A DNA stretch of 64,000 bases from JANLTX01 sp049840835 (GTDB lineage: Bacteria > Armatimonadota > Armatimonadia > Armatimonadales > Armatimonadaceae): contig JASGJG010000016.1 in the NCBI GenBank assembly GCA_049840835.1, positions 186,001-250,000 on the forward strand. Direction: 5' to 3'. The notes under the pieces are model-generated. The model did no database searches. It worked only from the letters and a program-made list of their open reading frames with translations, and was not told where the DNA came from. Made by a program: the position numbers and the translations under genes. The stretch's first letter is position 1, and each line of letters opens with the position of its first letter. Below are positions 35,992 through 44,010 of the stretch, piece by piece.

Positions 35992-37025
35992 CGGGTCATT
36001 CCCCCGATAGAGAGCATGGGCGCGATGAGCAATCCGACAGCGGCGAAGATGAGGCAGAGCACGTAGAACCGCCCCACGACTTGAGTCTCGTGCCAGCCCA
36101 GTTCCTCAAAGTGATGGTGCAATGGTGCGCGGCGGAAGACCCGGTTGTTCTGCGCATACTCCAGCCCGAACCGAATACGGCGGTATTTGAACACATAGCG
36201 CTGAATCATCATGGAGAAAATCTCTAAGAGATAGATCAGCCCGATGATAAGCACCAGCACTTCCTGCTTGGCGGCTATCGCACCCGCTGCCAGCCCTACA
36301 CCGAGCGCGAGTGAGCCGGTATCCCCCATGAAGACCCGCGCGGGGTAGGAGTTGAACCAGAGAAACGCGGCACAGCCCCCCGCTATAGCCCCCCAGAAGA
36401 CCAGCATCTCGGTGAAGAGCGCCCCCATGCTACAGGCGATTCCCAGCGCGACAGTGGCTATCAGAGTCGTACCTGCCGCCAGCCCATCTAACCCATCCGC
36501 GAAGTTGACGGCATTAGAAAACCCCATCACAAAGAGAATAGCCAGGCCGTAGTAGGCGACCCCTAGATCTACATGCCAGCCGAATAGATTCAGGGCCGTG
36601 GTAATGCCTGCCTGCTCTACTCGTGTCAAGCCGAAGACAAACCCGCCCGCTACCACTAGCTGCAGCGCCAACTTGGCGCGCTCGGAAAGTCCACCCCTGT
36701 TCTCTTTTTTGGCGGCTTTGCCCCGGTCGTCTAAATATCCAACGACGCCAGCCCCGAGAAAAGCCCCCAGCACCAGCAGAATTCTGGCTTTCTGAGAGCC
36801 ATCCAGTTTGGCAAGAAGCAAGGTAGCGACTGTGGCAATGGTTACCGCGCTAATAATCAGTATGCCGCCCATGGTAGGGGTGCCATGCTTCAGACGGTGT
36901 TTCTCTGGGGCATCTGGACTAATGGGCTGCAGGGTCTTCTTAGACCGCATGTAGTTGATGAACGACTGCCCCACAGCGAGGACAACTGCCATGGCGACTA
37001 AAAAGGCGGCGGCAAAAGGAGTCAC
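35988..37025 (-). CDS. mraY: Phospho-N-acetylmuramoyl-pentapeptide transferase MraY
   Basis: 345 aa polytopic membrane enzyme with about ten helices. Family motifs: HGTPTMGGILIISAVTIAT near the N-terminus, the DDRGKAAKKENRGGLSERAK cytoplasmic loop, NAVNFADGLDGLAAGTTLIA with the catalytic Asp, and the C-terminal RRAPLHHHFEELGWHETQVV. It transfers phospho-MurNAc-pentapeptide to undecaprenyl phosphate to give lipid I. It overlaps both murF and murD by 4 nt. Confidence 0.96.
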   Translation of the reverse strand: MTPFAAAFLVAMAVVLAVGQSFINYMRSKKTLQPISPDAPEKHRLKHGTPTMGGILIISAVTIATVATLLLAKLDGSQKARILLVLGAFLGAGVVGYLDDRGKAAKKENRGGLSERAKLALQLVVAGGFVFGLTRVEQAGITTALNLFGWHVDLGVAYYGLAILFVMGFSNAVNFADGLDGLAAGTTLIATVALGIACSMGALFTEMLVFWGAIAGGCAAFLWFNSYPARVFMGDTGSLALGVGLAAGAIAAKQEVLVLIIGLIYLLEIFSMMIQRYVFKYRRIRFGLEYAQNNRVFRRAPLHHHFEELGWHETQVVGRFYVLCLIFAAVGLLIAPMLSIGGMTR

Positions 37026-38404
37026 GAAACCAGTGCCTCCACAATAGATTCCATGGCCACGCCACGGCTGCCTTTTACCAGTACCACATCGCCGTTCTGG
37101 ACGATGAACTTGATACCGGTCGCGGCCTGGCCGGACGAGTCGAAGTAGTGGATGTGGTCGGTGGAGAACCCACCGGCAATAGCCGCTGCGCTCATCTTGC
37201 GCATCTTCTCCGCGCCGACCAGCACCAGCATCTCCGGCTTGAGTTTGGCAATGGCTCTGCCGACCAGCGCGTGCCCTTCATCTGCGTACTCCCCTAGCTC
37301 GCGCATCTCGCCCAGCACAGCGATTCTCTTGCCGCCAGAAGCTGTTGGCTGCGTCTGCATCAGGGTTTCCAGCGCGCCAGACATGGAATCAGGAGCGGCG
37401 TTATAGCAGTCGGAGAGTACCGTGGCCCCAGAGGTCGCCACCAGCGTTTCCAGGCGCATGGCGCCGGGCGAATAGCCTTCGATAGCCTTTGCCGCCGCCT
37501 GCGGATCCACACCTACATGAGTTGCTGCGGCAATAGCGAGCAGGGCATTCTGGACATTGAATCGCCCCGGAGACGGTACGTGCAGGGAAGTAGTCCCTTC
37601 CCAGGGGCCGGTGACTTCGGCATCCCAGGTGCCCGCCGTGAACTTCAGGTTGGTGGCACGGATATCCGCTTCGGCATCCAGAGCGACTGTCAGCGACGGG
37701 GCTTTGCTCTTCGCCTTCAACTCAGCGGCGAACTCATCGGTGGCGGGATAGATGGCTACTCCAGATTCATTGAGCGCCTCGAAGAGCTCCCCTTTGGCAT
37801 TCGCGATATTCGCCTTGCTGCCAAGCAGTTCCATGTGCGTGACCCCGATACCAGTAATCACACCGACGGTCGGCTTGGAGACCATGGCCAGCTCGGCAAT
37901 CTGCCCCAGGCCGCGCATGCCCATCTCAAGCACCAGCGCCTTGGTATCGGGCGGTGCGGTGAGAATGGTTAGCGGCAGGCCGATTTCGTTGTTCAGGTTC
38001 GCCGGAGTCTTGTGCACCGGCCCCAGTGGGCTGAGCGCCAGCGCCAGCATGTCTTTTGTGGTGGTTTTACCCACACTGCCCGTGACGCCGACAACGGGGC
38101 CAGTGAAGTTCTCACGGGAAAGGCGCGCGATGGCCTGGAGCGCGGCTAACGTATCGCCCACTTCGATACAGGGGGTGTTCTCTATGGGCGTAGAAACGAC
38201 CACCGCCAGCGCGCCTTTGGCGAGCGCCTGTGGCACATAGGAATGCCCATCAAAGTTCTCGCCTTTGAGGGCGACAAAGAGGGCTCCAGGTTCCAGAGTA
38301 CGGGTGTCCGTGGAGACGGAGTTGAAGGTCAGGGACTCGTCGATTCCCTCTAGCTTCCCCCCGGTAACGGCGGCGACTTCGGCGAATGTCAGCGGCTCAA
38401 GCAC
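37022..38404 (-). CDS. murF: UDP-MurNAc-tripeptide--D-Ala-D-Ala ligase MurF
   Basis: 460 aa. N-terminal MurE/MurF domain (SVSTDTRTLEPGALFVALKG), P-loop GVTGSVGKTTTKDMLALALS, NNEIGLPLTIL, LVLEMGMRGLGQIAELA and the C-terminal VLSDCYNAAPDSMSGALETL, diagnostic for MurF. It completes the UDP-MurNAc-pentapeptide using the product of Ddl encoded nearby. It overlaps murE by 8 nt and mraY by 4 nt. Confidence 0.96.
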   Translation of the reverse strand: MLEPLTFAEVAAVTGGKLEGIDESLTFNSVSTDTRTLEPGALFVALKGENFDGHSYVPQALAKGALAVVVSTPIENTPCIEVGDTLAALQAIARLSRENFTGPVVGVTGSVGKTTTKDMLALALSPLGPVHKTPANLNNEIGLPLTILTAPPDTKALVLEMGMRGLGQIAELAMVSKPTVGVITGIGVTHMELLGSKANIANAKGELFEALNESGVAIYPATDEFAAELKAKSKAPSLTVALDAEADIRATNLKFTAGTWDAEVTGPWEGTTSLHVPSPGRFNVQNALLAIAAATHVGVDPQAAAKAIEGYSPGAMRLETLVATSGATVLSDCYNAAPDSMSGALETLMQTQPTASGGKRIAVLGEMRELGEYADEGHALVGRAIAKLKPEMLVLVGAEKMRKMSAAAIAGGFSTDHIHYFDSSGQAATGIKFIVQNGDVVLVKGSRGVAMESIVEALVS

Positions 38405-39920
38405 GGGCCTTTACCTCCTCGGTAGCCACTTCCACATCCGAGAAGTGAATCTTCTGGGTGCCTAGAATCTGATAGTCCTCGTGGCCCTTACCCGCAATCA
38501 CAATCGTATCACCGGGTTGCCCCAAAGAGATAGCCAGCGCGATGGCTTTGCGACGGTCGGTCTCTTTGCGGACCTCGCAGGGCTGGTCACCTTCCATGCC
38601 GCGCAGAACCATGTCGATAATGCGCTCCGGGTCTTCGGTGCGCGGGTTATCACTGGTGACGATGGCGATGTCGGAGAACAGCTCGGCAAGGCGGCCCATC
38701 TTCGGGCGCTTGGTGTTGTCCCTATCGCCGCCACAGCCGAACACGCAGATAAGCCTTCCTGATGTCAGCGGACGGGCAGCTTTGAGCACATTCTCGATGC
38801 CATCTGGCGTGTGGGCATAGTCCACCAGAATCGCGAAATCTTGACCGGCTTTGACGGGTTCGAACCGACCGGGCACGGGCGGGCAGTTCGCGAGTCCCGA
38901 GGCGATGGTCTCAGGAGAGAGCCCACGTGCAACGCCGTAGCCAACGGCGCCTAAGGCGTTGGCCGCCTGGAACGTGCCACCAAAGGGCAAGCGAATCGGA
39001 ATATCCCCGATGGGAGTTCGTGCCGTAAACGAGAGCGAGTCTACGGCCAGTTCTAAATCCTCGGCGACGATATCGGCGCGGTTCTTTCCACCGGGCGAGT
39101 AGGTCAGCAGCCGCTCGGCGTGGGTAGCATTGGCGTAGTACGGGCCATAGGCATCGTCTACGTTGATAACGGCGGTGAAGTGCTTACCGGCAGCGCGAGC
39201 GGCATCGGCCCACTCCCGGAAGAGCATTCCCTTGGCATCGCGGTAGTTCTCCATGGTTCCGTGGACATCTAGGTGGTCCTGGGTGAGATTGGTGAAGACG
39301 GCGACATCGTAGGCGATGCCGGAAACTCGTCCGCTGGTCAGTGCGTTGGAGGCGACTTCCATGGCCGCGCTCTTGCCGCCAGCAGCCACCACTCGGGCCA
39401 GAAGCTCCTGCAGGTCCGGGGCTTCCGGGGTGGTTCGGTCGCCAGGGGTTTCTTCGGAGGCTCCATTGATGGTCACGCCGATAGTGCCGATGACACCGGT
39501 GATGTCTCCGGCGGTTCGGGCAATGGCGTCTATCATCTGAGTGGTTGTGGTCTTACCGTTGGTGCCGGTCACTCCTGCCACAAAGAGCGATTTCGAAGGC
39601 TCATCAAAATAGGCGGAGGAGATCGCTCCCAGGGAAGCGCGGGCATCTGCCACGGCGAGCTTGGGAATATCTAGCGATTCGAGTGGAGAAACTCGGTCGG
39701 CTTCGATGACGACCGCAGCGGCGCCTTTCTCTATCGCCATGGGCAAGAACTCGTGACCATCCAGCGGTTCTCTGCCAGGCAGCGGAATGCCGCGCATCGC
39801 CACGAAGAGGTCACCAGGCTGTACCTGGCGAGAATCGAAGCGCACCCCGGAAACGGCGGCATCGGAGCCGATGACTCTGGCTCCGGGAACGGCGGAGGCT
39901 AGCTGCGAGAGGTTCTTCAT
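38397..39920 (-). CDS. murE: UDP-MurNAc-tripeptide synthetase MurE
   Basis: 507 aa. N-terminal SGVRFDSRQVQPGDLFVAMR, P-loop GVTGTNGKTTTTQMIDAIAR, EVASNALTSGRVSGIAYDVA, FTNLTQDHLDVHGTMENYRD, and the C-terminal IVTSDNPRTEDPERIIDMVL. The DNPRTEDP motif is the variant associated with meso-diaminopimelate (DNPR followed by E), so the third residue of the peptide is probably meso-DAP. The start lies 9 nt after the ftsI stop. Confidence 0.96.
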   Translation of the reverse strand: MKNLSQLASAVPGARVIGSDAAVSGVRFDSRQVQPGDLFVAMRGIPLPGREPLDGHEFLPMAIEKGAAAVVIEADRVSPLESLDIPKLAVADARASLGAISSAYFDEPSKSLFVAGVTGTNGKTTTTQMIDAIARTAGDITGVIGTIGVTINGASEETPGDRTTPEAPDLQELLARVVAAGGKSAAMEVASNALTSGRVSGIAYDVAVFTNLTQDHLDVHGTMENYRDAKGMLFREWADAARAAGKHFTAVINVDDAYGPYYANATHAERLLTYSPGGKNRADIVAEDLELAVDSLSFTARTPIGDIPIRLPFGGTFQAANALGAVGYGVARGLSPETIASGLANCPPVPGRFEPVKAGQDFAILVDYAHTPDGIENVLKAARPLTSGRLICVFGCGGDRDNTKRPKMGRLAELFSDIAIVTSDNPRTEDPERIIDMVLRGMEGDQPCEVRKETDRRKAIALAISLGQPGDTIVIAGKGHEDYQILGTQKIHFSDVEVATEEVKARA

Positions 39921-39929
39921 GCGCCTATT

Positions 39930-41782
39930 CTACTCGGCAAACGAGGCGGAATTAACTTTCTCGGCAGAGCCGTTCGCAGGAGCGAGGTCATGGCGGTCAC
40001 GTGGCGCACGCAGGAGCAGCAGAGACTCCTCGGCTATCTGGCGGAAGGCAGGTGCGGCTACCTCACCACCATAGTGCTGCCCCTTGGGATCGCGGATAGC
40101 GACCACAACCACTAGCTGCGGATTGGAGAGCGGCGCCATTCCCGCAAAGCTGGAGACGAATTTACCGCCATAGCGCCCATTTTCGGCTACCTGAGCGGTA
40201 CCGGTCTTACCACCCGCCGTGTAGCCATCTAAGCGGGCTTTGCGCCCGGTGCCGTGCTCTATGACCGCAGAGAGCATGTTTCGCATCTGGCGGGCGGTCT
40301 CCGGGGAGACAACCTGGCGCTCGACATGCTTATCGGGAGTTACGAGCACATCGGACTCGGGCTTTTTGTAGCCTTTCACAATATGCGGCTGGCGCCATAC
40401 GCCATCCGCGAAGACACTGAACGCGCTGGCCAGCTGGAGCGGCGTGATGGCGATACCCTGCCCGAACCCGACGTTGGCCAGTTTGACCTGCGACCAGGTG
40501 GCAGGTTTGGAGAGCTGCCCTGCTGCTCGCCCGGCAGACCCGAGCCGGTCTTTCGGGTCAGACCGAAGCGCCGCATGTATTCATAGAGGCGCGGCTTGGT
40601 GACCAGAAACGAGCACTGTGCTGTAGCGACGTTGCAGGAGTTCCGAATCACATCTAAGACACTCTCATCGCCATGGGCAGACGAACCGTTATGACTGGCG
40701 CAGTGGATCGTGTTCTTGCCGATCTTCATGGAGCCCGTGCAGTTGAAGTGCCGCGAGGGGTTCACCACTCCGGACTCCAGCGCTGCCGCTATCGTAACGG
40801 CCTTCAGGGTCGAACCGGGCTCAAAGGACTCCTCCACCGCACGATTGCGCCGCGCGTCTCGGGAGACATCGGAGAAGGCATTGACATTGAAAGTCGGCCA
40901 GGACGCCATCGAGACTATCTCGCCAGACCGGGGATCGAGAACCACCACGGAGCCAGACTCTGCTTTATAGGTCTTACAGGTTTCGGCGAGAATCTCCTGG
41001 GTACGCTTCTGAATTCGGGAGTCGATGGTGAGGACGACATCTTTGCCGTCTTCCACCGGCTTATCTTCCTTCACGGTCCAGGGAATCGGCTTGTGCACCC
41101 TCGAGTGGGCGCTGCCGTTATCGAACTCCGCGATTCGGATTCCGGCCTCACCGCCAAGCACTTTATCGAGGCGCATCTCCAGGGCTTCGATGCCCTTCCC
41201 CTCGCTGTTCGTAAAGCCGAGGATATGCGGGGCCAGGGTGCCATCTAAGGCTTCGCGGCGGCTGGACTCTAAAAGCCCGACACCAGGGGTGTGCGCTTTC
41301 CGGAAAGCCTCAGCCACTTTCGGGGTCACCTTGCCGAGGTCGTAGGTTATGTAGCGCTTCTTATTCTTCGTTCCCAGGCGCAGAGGACGCTTCTGGAGCA
41401 AGGCATCTATCTCGACCTCGGGCATTAACTTGCGAATCGCCGCCAGGCAGAGCTGCTTGCGCTCATCGGAGGTCTGGTTTTTGTCTTTCGGATCCGCTCC
41501 GGCAAACCAGGCGTTCGGGTCCATGGTAACCAGAAAGGCCTGCTGATCGTGCACCAGGTAGATATTGTTGCGGTCCATGATGCCGCCGCGCCGGGCAGCT
41601 ATCTGTAGCTTGCGCCCACGAATGCGCTTCGCTTCTTCTACGAAATGGTCATGCCGATAGAGCTGAAGATAGGCAAGCCGCGCCATCATTCCAAAAAACA
41701 GCAAGAGGCTCAGCCCACAAAGGAGCTGTGCCCGCAGTATCAGCGATGGCCTCGCCTTGTTCTCCGCCAGCCCCCGCCCCAT
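39930..41782 (-). pseudogene. ftsI: FtsI (penicillin-binding protein, class B), one-base frame break
   Basis: Reading through one frameshift gives about 617 aa. Start ATG at 41782 overlaps the restored ftsL stop as TAATG. N-terminal membrane helix (LRAQLLCGLSLLLFFGMMAR), PBP dimerisation domain (RGGIMDRNNIYLVHDQQAFL), transpeptidase motifs FEPGSTLK (catalytic Ser), SCN in IRNSCNVATAQ, and KTGTAQV near the C-terminus. The break is in the G-run at 40518-40520, between GLPGEQQG and QLSKPATWSQVKLANVG; one extra G would restore frame. No PASTA domain. The gene is normally essential, so a sequence error is likely; all motifs are otherwise intact. Confidence 0.9.
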
Positions 41783-42167
41783 TACGGAGTCGCCTTCTGG
41801 GTCGGCGTTTCTACCACGATAAGGTCGGTGCCGGTGCGGACCATACCGTTCTTGTGGGACAAAATCCGCCACGGGCACGAGAGAGCTGCAGCCCGGAGAT
41901 CTCTCGGTCGAGCTCTTTAATCTTCTGCTCGGTATCGCGGACATCGCGCTCCAGCGTGGAAAGGGCGAGCTGGTTGCGCTGCACAACGGCATGCTCAGTG
42001 AGATAGAGGACCAGGAGGGTGGTGGCAAAAGTGAACGCAAACAACGCCCAGGCCATACGTTGGCCATAGCGTGCCTTTGCTTTTGCCGGACGCGCGATGA
42101 CAGTAGCCTCGCGGCGCCGTGGTGTCACGGAAGGCGCGTGCAGACGCGCCGGTCTCTCTACGACCAT
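41782..42167 (-). pseudogene. ftsL: FtsL-like divisome protein, two-base frame break
   Basis: Start ATG at 42167 has AGGAGGAAGA just upstream. The frame encodes a basic cytoplasmic tail, one membrane helix (WALFAFTFATTLLVLYLTE), a leucine-zipper-like coiled coil (STLERDVRDTEQKIKELDRE), then runs into an unrelated tail. Dropping two bases from GAGAGAG (41879-41885, plus strand) gives a normal FtsL ending, LSCPWRILSHKNGMVRTGTD followed by LIVVETPTQKATP, whose TAA overlaps the ftsI ATG (TAATG). The restored protein is about 127 aa, a typical FtsL size. The overlap strongly supports this reading. Confidence 0.8.
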
Positions 42168-42215
42168 TACCTTCTTCCTCCTCAACCCCTGCGAATCTAA
42201 ACTGTTCGCACTTTT

Positions 42216-43136
42216 CTAAATCTTTTGCGCCACTCTGAGGCGTGCGCTCCGTGCGCGCGGATTGCGGCGCACTTCATCGTCACTCGGCCCCACGGGCTTC
42301 TTTGTTACAATGCTCAGAACCGGCTCAGGCGGCGCGGTCAAATCAGGGAAGTCACTCCCCTCTCGCTTGCCGGACAGCGTGTTGAACGCGGTCTTGACAA
42401 TTCGATCCTCTAGCGAATGATAGCTCAGCACCACCACTCGGCCTCCACTGGCCAGTCTCCGCACCGCTGCCTCTATGGCTCGCTCTAAAACGCCCAGCTC
42501 ATCGTTGACCGCAATACGAATCCCCTGAAAGGTCCGCGTGGCGGGGTGGATCTGACCGGGGCGAGTTCCACCGGGCATCGCACGCCGCACACAGTCCACC
42601 AGATCCTCGGTCGTGGTCAGCGGCCTGGATTTCACTATCTGAGCCGCTATCTGCCGGGAGCGTCGCTCCTCGCCGTACTCGAATAGTATCTGAGCGATCT
42701 CTCGCTCGGAGAGCCGGTTCAGTAGCTCCGCCGCAGTCTCTCCCACATCCGGGTTCATCCGCATATCGAGCGGACCTTGCATTCGGAGCGCGAAGCCCCG
42801 GCCCGGGGTATCTAGCTGGTGGGAGCTGACTCCCAGGTCCAGCAGGATGCCATGTACCAGCGCGAGTCCCAGCGAGTCCAGTGCCGATTCTAAGTTTTCA
42901 AAGTTCGTTCGCACCAGGTGAACCTGGCACGGTGCGTTTGCCAGTCTGGCTCCCGCCGCTTCCAGGGCATCCGGGTCCTGATCCAGCCCGATCAGAGTTC
43001 CTTCGGCCCCTAATGCCTCTGCAATGGAGGCCGAGTGGCCGCCTCCGCCCAGAGTACCGTCTACTATCGTCTTCCCCGGTGCCAGATTGAGGCCTTCCAG
43101 GCACTCTTCCAGCATCACGGGTATGTGGTAGCTCAT
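42216..43136 (-). CDS. rsmH: 16S rRNA (cytosine-1402-N4) methyltransferase RsmH
   Basis: 306 aa. N-terminal YHIPVMLEECLEGLNL, SAM-binding VDGTLGGGGHSASIAEALG, then LIGLDQDPDALEAAG, ILLDLGVSSHQLDTPGRGFA, MRMNPDVGETAAELLNRLSE, TFQGIRIAVNDELGVLE and SYHSLEDRIVKTAFN: all the RsmH landmarks. Methylates C1402 in the decoding centre of 16S rRNA. Second gene of the cluster, overlapping mraZ by 4 nt (ATGA). Confidence 0.97.
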   Translation of the reverse strand: MSYHIPVMLEECLEGLNLAPGKTIVDGTLGGGGHSASIAEALGAEGTLIGLDQDPDALEAAGARLANAPCQVHLVRTNFENLESALDSLGLALVHGILLDLGVSSHQLDTPGRGFALRMQGPLDMRMNPDVGETAAELLNRLSEREIAQILFEYGEERRSRQIAAQIVKSRPLTTTEDLVDCVRRAMPGGTRPGQIHPATRTFQGIRIAVNDELGVLERAIEAAVRRLASGGRVVVLSYHSLEDRIVKTAFNTLSGKREGSDFPDLTAPPEPVLSIVTKKPVGPSDDEVRRNPRARSARLRVAQKI

Positions 43137-43576
43137 GCTGCCAGCTTACCCAGCCCGGTCGCTATCGCCGCTGCGGTGAGTCTCTCCTGAGACTGCTGGC
43201 GGGTGTAGTCATCCCACGCCTCTTTGCCCCACAGCTCAATTTTGTCGCCCGTGCCTACCGAAATCACCTCTTTATAGATGCGCGCGAGTGGCCGAAGCCG
43301 TTCCGGAATCGTCATCCGCCCCTGCCCATCTATGTTCACATCTTCTGCCGAACCGATAAACCAGCGCTTGAGGTCCATGGCTTCCTGATTGAGCATGGGC
43401 TGATTGAAAAGCTCCTGCTCCATGGCGGAAAACGCCTCTGCCGGATATAAAAATAAACAGCCGTTCCAGCCCCGAGTCAGCACACCCTTACCGCCCAATT
43501 CCTCACGGAAGGCGGATGGGATGAGGATTCGGAACTTATCGTCGAGATTGTGAATGTTCTCGCCACGGAACGACAC
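43133..43576 (-). CDS. mraZ: Transcriptional regulator MraZ
   Basis: 147 aa with two SpoVT/AbrB-like halves: FRGENIHNLDDKFRILIPSA with FREEL near the start, and NIDGQGRMTIPERLRPLARI in the second half. MraZ forms a ring and binds direct repeats in its own promoter to control the dcw cluster. GTG start at 43576. Upstream are a consensus-like promoter and four CAGTGG boxes at exact 11-bp spacing, which look like its operator. It is the first gene of the whole minus-strand cluster. Confidence 0.96.
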   Translation of the reverse strand: MSFRGENIHNLDDKFRILIPSAFREELGGKGVLTRGWNGCLFLYPAEAFSAMEQELFNQPMLNQEAMDLKRWFIGSAEDVNIDGQGRMTIPERLRPLARIYKEVISVGTGDKIELWGKEAWDDYTRQQSQERLTAAAIATGLGKLAA

Positions 43577-43609
43577 GAATCGGTTCTGCGCCTTTCAGGG
43601 AATACACTG

Positions 43610-43648
43610 CCACAGGCTATCCACTGCCGTACCACTGTACCTCCACTG
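43610..43648 (-). promoter_or_regulatory. Probable MraZ operator: four 11-bp-spaced direct repeats
   Basis: On the minus strand three CAGTGG and one CTGTGG boxes start every 11 bp (plus-strand CCACTG or CCACAG at 43643, 43632, 43621 and 43610). MraZ is known to bind short G-rich direct repeats with about 10-bp period. The boxes begin at the predicted transcription start (about 43648) and run into the leader, a position suited to autorepression. Confidence 0.75.
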
Positions 43649-43654
43649 GGGTGC

Positions 43655-43683
43655 ATTCTATGGGACCACCCTTGAAAAATCAA
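43655..43683 (-). promoter_or_regulatory. mraZ / dcw cluster promoter
   Basis: On the minus strand TTGATT (43683-43678), 17-bp spacer, TAGAAT (43660-43655). The -35 box lies within a perfect 10-bp palindrome (43666-43689, loop AAAA on the plus strand), so a factor bound there, or DNA cruciform formation, could affect promoter use. Confidence 0.75.
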
Positions 43684-43689
43684 GGGTGG
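43666..43689. repeat. Perfect 10-bp palindrome over the mraZ -35 box
   Basis: CCACCCTTGA, loop AAAA, TCAAGGGTGG. No T-tract follows on either strand, so it is not an intrinsic terminator. It covers the -35 box of the mraZ promoter and could be an operator. Confidence 0.65.
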
Positions 43690-43996
43690 AACTTTAAGTT
43701 CACCCCCACTGTTCAACATTTTTTAGTAAAAAATTAATCTCATTAATCTGGTTGCCAGTTATGCCCCCAAACAAACGTTGGTGCCCCAGAAGATAAACAT
43801 GCCCCAGAGATAAACCTCTGGGTCTAGAGGCTTCGCCACGAAGTCGCTCCGCGACATAACCGATAACGTTTGGATTCCGGTGGGTCCGAAGGACATTGTG
43901 GGGCGCAGCCCCCTGAGCCATGGACTTTCCTGTCCATGGGGCGTTTATGCCAGTTAAAGTTAAATCTCTTCAGTTGCACTCCATAGTGTATGCGGG
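43690..43996. other. Non-coding interval with tandem repeat and a run of hairpins
   Basis: No plausible gene. After an AT-rich stretch (43701-43750) comes an imperfect tandem repeat (TGCCCCAGAAGATAAACA at 43782-43799 and TGCCCCAGAGATAAACCT at 43800-43817), then six short perfect hairpins: 43803-43822 (7 bp), 43831-43843 (5 bp), 43843-43855 (5 bp), 43884-43894 (4 bp), 43900-43912 (5 bp) and 43918-43939 (8 bp). The interval lies upstream of both flanking promoters, so it is not a leader of mraZ or of the kinase gene. A structured RNA or a protein-binding array is possible. Confidence 0.5.
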
Positions 43997-44003
43997 CTAA
44001 GAT
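43974..44003 (+). promoter_or_regulatory. Promoter of ROK kinase gene, leaderless geometry
   Basis: TTGCAC (43974-43979), 18-bp spacer, TAAGAT (43998-44003), then 7 nt to the ATG at 44011. Two other in-frame ATGs (43990 and 44002) lie at or before the -10 box, so they would not be in the transcript. Confidence 0.65.
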
Positions 44004-44010
44004 GGGGCCG

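Noticed and set aside
43700..43921. A 73-aa minus-strand open frame in the gap upstream of mraZ
   Set aside because: It runs through the hairpin/tandem repeat interval, has no ribosome-binding site or recognised domain, and its codons mirror the repeats.
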